From assembly GCF_028464145.1 (NCBI RefSeq), contig NZ_JAQPCG010000001.1:124001-188000 (forward strand): a DNA stretch of 64,000 nt, in the 5' to 3' direction. This document shows, in pieces, positions 59,065 to 64,000 of this stretch; the first letter of the stretch is position 1; the number at the start of each line of letters is the position of its first letter. Below the pieces are notes generated by a model that did no database searches, was not told where the DNA came from, and worked only from the letters and a program-made list of their open reading frames with translations. The translations under genes and the position numbers were made by a program. This DNA is from Maribacter sp. PR1. Its GTDB lineage: Bacteria; Bacteroidota; Bacteroidia; Flavobacteriales; Flavobacteriaceae.

Positions 59065-60821
59065 TGATAAACGCTATAAATTTTAAAAAAATGTTAAAAA
59101 AATATCAACAAACAATAAACAAAGGACTGGGTGTTTTAGCCCTTGCCTTTGGATTGAATGCTTGTGAAAGCACGGAGTTGCAAATACTGGACAGTCCAAA
59201 TGCATTAACTCCTGCACAAGCTGATGCAGATTTATTCTTGAACTCTATCGAAGTAGGGCTTGGTATCTTCTTTGATGGCGACGCAAGAGGGTTGACTACA
59301 ATAGGCGTATCGGAGGAAGGGGCCGAGGTAACTAGAATGTTACACATGTTCGGACCAACGTATACAAACGCATATCCACCAAGTGACTTTGACACGGCAT
59401 GGGAACAGGCGTATTCGGAAGTTCTTGCGGACGTAAGGGCAATTGAACCAATTGCAGAGGAAGCGCAATTGTATACTCACATTGGTATAAGTAAAACTAT
59501 TGAAGCTTATATCGTAATGACTTTAGTAGACTATTTTGGTGAAATACCTTATTCTGAAGCTTTGTTAGGCGCAGAAAACACAAATCCAACTTTGGATGAT
59601 GATGCGGCTATTTATGCAGCGGTAGAAACTCTTTTAGACGAAGCGATTACTCAGTTTAACAGAGATGAACTTAATGGTGCTCCATCTGATATATTTTATG
59701 GCGGGGATGAATCCAAATGGATTAATTTAGCCAATACACTTAAGCTAAAACTGTATTTACAGACACGATTAGTAGATTCAAGTGTAGGAGGTAAAATTAA
59801 TGCCCTTTTAAGCGAGGGAAATCTAATTTTATCCGAAGCTGATGATTTTGCATATCAATATTCTGCTACCAACGCCAACCCGGATAGTAGACATCCTTTG
59901 TTTACAAGAAATTTTAATGTACCAGCGGATGTGGCAGACTATATGTCCAATTCCTATATGGTAAGGGTTAAGGATGAGTATTTAGGTAGGGACCCAAGAA
60001 CTCGTTACTATTTCTACAGACAATCATTGGACTTTACCGAAGACCCCAATGAAGCAGAATGTATAACACAACCAAGACCAACTAGCTACTCTCCAAGTGA
60101 TGTGTTCTGTGATCCGGGAGGTGGTTATTGGGGCCGTGATCATGGCGATAACGACGGAATTCCACCAGATGGAGGATTACGTTCAACTTGGGGAGTATAC
60201 CCAGTTGGGGGTCTATTTGACGACAGTAGAGGTGAAGCAGTATCAGGAAGGTTTATTGGATTGCAAGGTGCAGGAATTTCTCCAATCATGCTATCTTCCT
60301 TTACTAATTTCATGTTGGCCGAAGGAGCTTTGACCGCTGGTGTAAACGGAGATGCCAGGGCCTATTTAGAAGCAGGTATAAGGGCATCCATCACAAAGGT
60401 AATTGGATTTGGAGAAAGATTGGACTATTTGGATGATGTAGTAATCGCCGATGATCCAGATACGGCAGAGGACGAATCACTAACGGTTCGCGATCTTTAT
60501 GTTCCTACTACGGAGGATGTTGATAGCTACGTAGACACTGTATTATCCGCTTACGATAGTGCTAGTGGGGATGACAGATTGGAAATAGTTGTTAACGAGT
60601 ATATGAAAGCTCTTTGGGGCAACGGTGTTGAAGCCTATAACACCTATAGACGTACAGGCTTCCCATCAGATATGCAGCCTACTTATTTATCCAATCCTGG
60701 AGATTACATAAACTCTTTCCTTTATCCAAACGAATTAGTGAACCAAAATTCCAATGCTGAACAAAAAGCTAGTCAAGCTGAGAGAGTTTTCTGGGCAGAA
60801 GGTGGTCCAACTTTAGAATAG
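59064..60821 (+). CDS. SusD/RagB family nutrient-binding lipoprotein
   Basis: A 585-residue surface lipoprotein of the SusD-like (SusD_2) type, the lid of the SusC channel. The lipobox is LNAC (Cys34 from the first ATG). An alternative start at 59091 shortens the signal to 25 residues and looks at least as natural, while the first ATG overlaps the SusC stop. TPR-like helices include TLVDYFGEIPYSEALLG and WINLANTLKLKLYLQTRL. It is followed after 24 bases by a third lipoprotein. Confidence 0.94.
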   Translation: MINAINFKKMLKKYQQTINKGLGVLALAFGLNACESTELQILDSPNALTPAQADADLFLNSIEVGLGIFFDGDARGLTTIGVSEEGAEVTRMLHMFGPTYTNAYPPSDFDTAWEQAYSEVLADVRAIEPIAEEAQLYTHIGISKTIEAYIVMTLVDYFGEIPYSEALLGAENTNPTLDDDAAIYAAVETLLDEAITQFNRDELNGAPSDIFYGGDESKWINLANTLKLKLYLQTRLVDSSVGGKINALLSEGNLILSEADDFAYQYSATNANPDSRHPLFTRNFNVPADVADYMSNSYMVRVKDEYLGRDPRTRYYFYRQSLDFTEDPNEAECITQPRPTSYSPSDVFCDPGGGYWGRDHGDNDGIPPDGGLRSTWGVYPVGGLFDDSRGEAVSGRFIGLQGAGISPIMLSSFTNFMLAEGALTAGVNGDARAYLEAGIRASITKVIGFGERLDYLDDVVIADDPDTAEDESLTVRDLYVPTTEDVDSYVDTVLSAYDSASGDDRLEIVVNEYMKALWGNGVEAYNTYRRTGFPSDMQPTYLSNPGDYINSFLYPNELVNQNSNAEQKASQAERVFWAEGGPTLE

Positions 60822-60845
60822 TATTAATCTTAAGAAACTAGAATC

Positions 60846-61805
60846 ATGAAAAAAATAAATAAATTATTACTTTTTCTTCCTGCCCTTCTTGTTGTTGTGG
60901 CATGTACGGACGAAGAAAAAAATCCTTTCCCTCTGGATGCATTGGACCAGGCTGCAGTTCTAAGAACTATAGATGTAGTCAGTCCTAGGAATATCAACAA
61001 AAGTGCCCCGGAAGGATCTAATTTCTTCGTAGAAGTGGAAGCCGATGACTTCCAAGGCGGTACTCGTTTTGCATCTATGGAAGTTTATCTTTCCCTATTG
61101 GACAACTTTGTTGATGTTGAGGGAGAAACCGAAACCGAATTGGATGATGAAGATATCAGTATTCCCGATGTTTTGTTCACAACAGTTCCTGCTTCGGAAT
61201 TTACCATAAGCACGGAGAGTGGCAAACCAAGATATGTATTGAACATCAATGGAGCGGATGCCATATCAACACTGAACATAGGTGATGACCTTCCAAGAGT
61301 AGATGGTGGAGACATTATCAGAGTTCGTTTAGCGATGATTTTGGAAGATGGATCTGTGTATACGAGTACCAACGTAAACGGAAATGTTACAGGTCAATTT
61401 TTTGCATCCGGATTTCAATATGACAATACGATCGTATGTATTTTGGATTCACCTCCTGCCGGGGATTATACCGTTGTAATGCAAGATTCTTATGGAGATG
61501 GTTGGCAAACTTCCAATACCTCCGGTGGCCCTGGGATAACAATTACCTTATCGAATGGTGATGAAATCCAAGTTGGTCTTTGTTCTCCATATGAAACACC
61601 AGGTTACCCGTGTATAGATGACCCAAGTCAAGGAACGGCTACTGTTACTATTCCATCGGGTTTAACGTCAGCTGATTGGTTCTTTCCCGGAGATGCCTAC
61701 GGAGAAATATCCTTTCAAATATACGCTCCCAGCGGAAATTTAATTGCTTCTTATGAAGCCGGGTCCGCTGCCGGGCCCATACCATTGAATCTATGTAACG
61801 AATAG
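60846..61805 (+). CDS. SusCD-associated lipoprotein
   Basis: A 319-residue lipoprotein (VVAC, Cys20) and last gene of the SusCD operon. The N-terminal 190 residues are beta-rich with an acidic insert; the C-terminal 120 residues carry QDSYGDGWQTSNTSGGPG, the YGDGW motif common in secreted Bacteroidota proteins, closed by cysteines 198, 250, 257 and 317. By position it may be a SusE/F-like accessory glycan- or peptide-binding protein. I do not recognise a defined family for the N-terminal part. Confidence 0.75.
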   Translation: MKKINKLLLFLPALLVVVACTDEEKNPFPLDALDQAAVLRTIDVVSPRNINKSAPEGSNFFVEVEADDFQGGTRFASMEVYLSLLDNFVDVEGETETELDDEDISIPDVLFTTVPASEFTISTESGKPRYVLNINGADAISTLNIGDDLPRVDGGDIIRVRLAMILEDGSVYTSTNVNGNVTGQFFASGFQYDNTIVCILDSPPAGDYTVVMQDSYGDGWQTSNTSGGPGITITLSNGDEIQVGLCSPYETPGYPCIDDPSQGTATVTIPSGLTSADWFFPGDAYGEISFQIYAPSGNLIASYEAGSAAGPIPLNLCNE

Positions 61806-61830
61806 TGGTTTAAACATACATTTCAGTTGT

Positions 61831-61870
61831 AAAAAAAGTCAATCTAGAAATAGGTTGGCTTTTTTTATTT
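61831..61870 (+). terminator. Intrinsic terminator of the SusCD operon
   Basis: AAGTCAATCT and AGGTTGGCTT pair (with three G-U pairs) around a 6-base loop, followed by a T run TTTTTTATTT. It lies 31 bases after the lipoprotein stop. Confidence 0.87.
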
Positions 61871-61992
61871 AATAAGCTATTTGAATACACTGATCGAACA
61901 AAAAGAGACTAGCATTTTTCGGATAAGCTTAATTAAAGTCCCGTTCTTTTAGTAATTTAGTTCATACAACCTTTTATTAGTTATTAATAATA

Positions 61993-63324
61993 ATGAAAAG
62001 ATTTTTTTTGTACCCGTTTCTTTTGTTTTGCACTTTGGGTTGCCTTATCATTTCTTGTGAAAATCAATCGGATTCACCCATAATCGAAGAAATATCAGAA
62101 GAAAATATTTTATCCGAAGATGAAATAGAAGAAGAAATAGATAGTGAAATAGAAGAAGGTATTACCTACTCCCTTCCCTCTGAGGTTTATGATGGTTTGG
62201 TACTTATAAATGATGCCGCCGCCAATAGAGTTTACTTGATCAACAAGAATGGTAAAACCATTTATGAATGGCCTCTAGGGGAAGAACGTCTTGGTAATGA
62301 TGTATACCTAATGGATAATGGAAAATTACTCGCAATGCTAGAAGTTCCAGATCCAAAAATTAAGCTTGGAGGTTTTGGGGGTAAAGTTTCAATCCTTAAC
62401 AAAGATGCATCTGTAGAATGGTCTTATACCTATGCTACAGATAATTATATTCTTCACCATGATGCGCTTATGCTACCTAATGGAAATGTTCTAACTATGG
62501 TTTGGGAACGTAAAACAAGTACTGAATCTATTGAAGCGGGATACATCTTAAATACAGAAACATTTCCAGACGGACTCATTGAAATTAACCCTGACACAAA
62601 TACAATTGTTTGGGAGTGGTATGTTTGGGATCATTTAATACAAGATTTTGATGAGACCAAGGCAAACTACGGTAATGTATCTGCAAACCCACAACGAATA
62701 GACATAAATTATACAGTTGACGAAAGCGGTGACCTTACCCATGGGAATGGTATAGCATATGACGCCAGCAAGGACGTGATATACCTTAGTGCAAATTTCT
62801 ATAGTGAAATTTGGGTTATAGATCACAGTACAACCAAGGAAGAGGCAAAGGGTAGTAATGGAGGGAACTACAGCAAAGGAGGAGACTTAATATATAGATT
62901 CGGAAACCCATCAGCTTATAAAAATAATGCAGGAAAGAGACTTTTTACTAATAATCATTTTCCAAATCTTCTTGAGGGGATTGATACTGGAAAAATTATG
63001 ATATTTTCAAACGGAGGAGAACTAGAAAGATCCACCGTTTATGAAATTCAACTTCCAAACGAATTTGATTTGCACACTGGCATAGATAATGAACCGAATG
63101 TAACTTGGACTTACACCAACCAAAACCTTTATGCTCCCAAGGTATCCGGAGCAGTTAAATTACCTAACGGAAATGTATTAATCGCCGAAGGTGATTTTGG
63201 ATTATGGGAAGTTACCAAGGAAAAACAAATTGCCTGGAAGTTTAAGAGAAATGGTTTCTACTGGAGAGCTTATCACTATAACGAAAATGACGATTCCATT
63301 ATAAATCTTGGTTTAGAAGAATAA
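61993..63324 (+). CDS. Arylsulfotransferase (ASST)-like lipoprotein
   Basis: A 443-residue lipoprotein (IISC, Cys22) with an acidic linker of about 35 residues (rich in Glu/Ile), then a six-bladed propeller of the ASST type. It begins YDGLVLINDAAANRVYLINK, and candidate active-site His residues occur in LHHDALMLPNGN, LTHGNGIAYD and NNHFPNLL. ASST enzymes move sulfate between phenolic donors and acceptors without PAPS. It has its own promoter region after the SusCD terminator, so the functional link to that operon is uncertain. Confidence 0.8.
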   Translation: MKRFFLYPFLLFCTLGCLIISCENQSDSPIIEEISEENILSEDEIEEEIDSEIEEGITYSLPSEVYDGLVLINDAAANRVYLINKNGKTIYEWPLGEERLGNDVYLMDNGKLLAMLEVPDPKIKLGGFGGKVSILNKDASVEWSYTYATDNYILHHDALMLPNGNVLTMVWERKTSTESIEAGYILNTETFPDGLIEINPDTNTIVWEWYVWDHLIQDFDETKANYGNVSANPQRIDINYTVDESGDLTHGNGIAYDASKDVIYLSANFYSEIWVIDHSTTKEEAKGSNGGNYSKGGDLIYRFGNPSAYKNNAGKRLFTNNHFPNLLEGIDTGKIMIFSNGGELERSTVYEIQLPNEFDLHTGIDNEPNVTWTYTNQNLYAPKVSGAVKLPNGNVLIAEGDFGLWEVTKEKQIAWKFKRNGFYWRAYHYNENDDSIINLGLEE

Positions 63325-63329
63325 AATAT

Positions 63330-63355
63330 AAATTGTGCTATTTGGTACAATTTTT
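63330..63355 (+). terminator. Weak hairpin after the ASST-like gene
   Basis: AAATTGT and ACAATTT pair around a 10-base loop, running into TTG. The stem is AT-rich and short, so termination would be inefficient. Confidence 0.4.
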
Positions 63356-63390
63356 GATATTATTCTAAGGAACATCTAAAAACAATAAAT

Positions 63391-64000
63391 ATGAAAACAT
63401 TTCAACTACTCTCAGTATTTTTTTCGCTACTATTTACAAGTTTAACCGCATTTTCACAATATGGAAATGTAAATGGACGTCAATCAAATGCGAATTTTGA
63501 AGCCAATCTTGCCGCTAATAATATGATGCGTAGTAGAGATATATTTCAAGAGGTGCTAAAAAAAGGTATGAACAATGAACTTAAGGTTGAAGAAATTGAG
63601 GGTGAACCTTATTTTGATGAAATGTTCGTGAATGGAGAATTATCTTTTAAAGATAGTTTGGACTTAGGGCAATTCTTAATGAGGTATAATGCTTATGCAG
63701 ACGAAATGGAGGTCAGTAACCCAAAAGGTAACAACTTTATAAATAAAGTAGATGGTATTGCAGTCATATTAAAAAACGAAAAGTATGTAGTCCTTAATTA
63801 CAAAAGTGATGACCAAACTATCAAGAAGGGTTTTTTTATAGAAAAAAGTGATGGTAACAAAGTAAATTTGTACTTACGAAAATACGTTACACTAAAACCA
63901 GCAAAGGAAGCTAAAACTAGTTTTCACACAGCTACTCCAGCTAGCTTTAATAAGCATGAAGCTTATTTTCTAAAGTTTGGAAATGACGCACCTATTGAGA
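63391..64000 (+). CDS. Secreted hypothetical protein (3' end beyond window)
   Basis: An open frame from ATG 63391 to the window end (203 codons). The signal peptide KTFQLLSVFFSLLFTSLTAF ends near SQYG. The mature part is beta-rich, with LRKYVTLKPAKEAKTSFHTA and FNKHEAYFLKFG resembling a group of Flavobacteriia periplasmic proteins of unknown function. No stop is reached, so length and C-terminal sorting signal are unknown. It follows the ASST-like gene by 66 bases. Confidence 0.85.
   Translation, partial: MKTFQLLSVFFSLLFTSLTAFSQYGNVNGRQSNANFEANLAANNMMRSRDIFQEVLKKGMNNELKVEEIEGEPYFDEMFVNGELSFKDSLDLGQFLMRYNAYADEMEVSNPKGNNFINKVDGIAVILKNEKYVVLNYKSDDQTIKKGFFIEKSDGNKVNLYLRKYVTLKPAKEAKTSFHTATPASFNKHEAYFLKFGNDAPIE

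Overview
The window looks like chromosome from a member of the Bacteroidota, most likely a (probably marine) Flavobacteriaceae. The evidence is a low-GC sequence with a SusC/SusD pair, many short-lipobox lipoproteins, almost no Shine-Dalgarno sequences, promoters of the type TTTG-N19-TAnnTTTG, an L17 with a long acidic tail, and many Flavobacteriia-type orphan genes. The genus is not determined. No rRNA, tRNA, CRISPR array, prophage or intact insertion sequence was seen.

Layout. (1) 1-12.2 kb holds mixed housekeeping and accessory genes: a NamZ/DUF1343 lipoprotein, a sterol-desaturase-family protein, a YkgJ cysteine-cluster protein, a methyltransferase, a zincin-like lipoprotein, QueE, a cytochrome c/sugar dehydrogenase fusion, a HerA-like ATPase, a divergent HxlR regulator/hydrolase pair and an aldo/keto reductase. 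(2) 12.4-16.2 kb holds a GH43 lipoprotein, a coupled esterase/DUF2306 pair and an unlisted 46-residue lipoprotein. (3) 16.3-18.6 kb holds folD and ffh. (4) 18.8-25.3 kb is an ECF sigma / FecR anti-sigma / STN-TonB receptor system, divergent from a modular lipoprotein and its single-domain paralogue. (5) 25.3-38.1 kb holds argS, an SDR-aldehyde dehydrogenase operon, a CtlX/DDAH-like pair, gltA, a glycogen synthase, eno and carA. (6) 38.2-55.4 kb is the complete str-S10-spc-alpha ribosomal supercluster on the minus strand (rpsL to rplQ), including rpmJ and rpmD, which are too short to show up in simple ORF lists. (7) 55.8-64 kb is a SusC-SusD-lipoprotein uptake operon, an arylsulfotransferase-like lipoprotein and a truncated secreted protein at the window edge.

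The best candidate for an undescribed system is region 4. The same bipartite element, GTAGGGTTTTT-N10-TTGTT, occurs upstream of fecR and, on the other strand, upstream of the 586-residue lipoprotein. This suggests that the sigma factor drives both its own anti-sigma/receptor operon and a divergent surface lipoprotein made of repeated modules. The ribosomal cluster also carries candidate leader structures (rpsJ-rplC gap, upstream of rpsD, rpsE-rpmD gap), and its main promoter has a palindrome filling the spacer between the -33 and -7 boxes.
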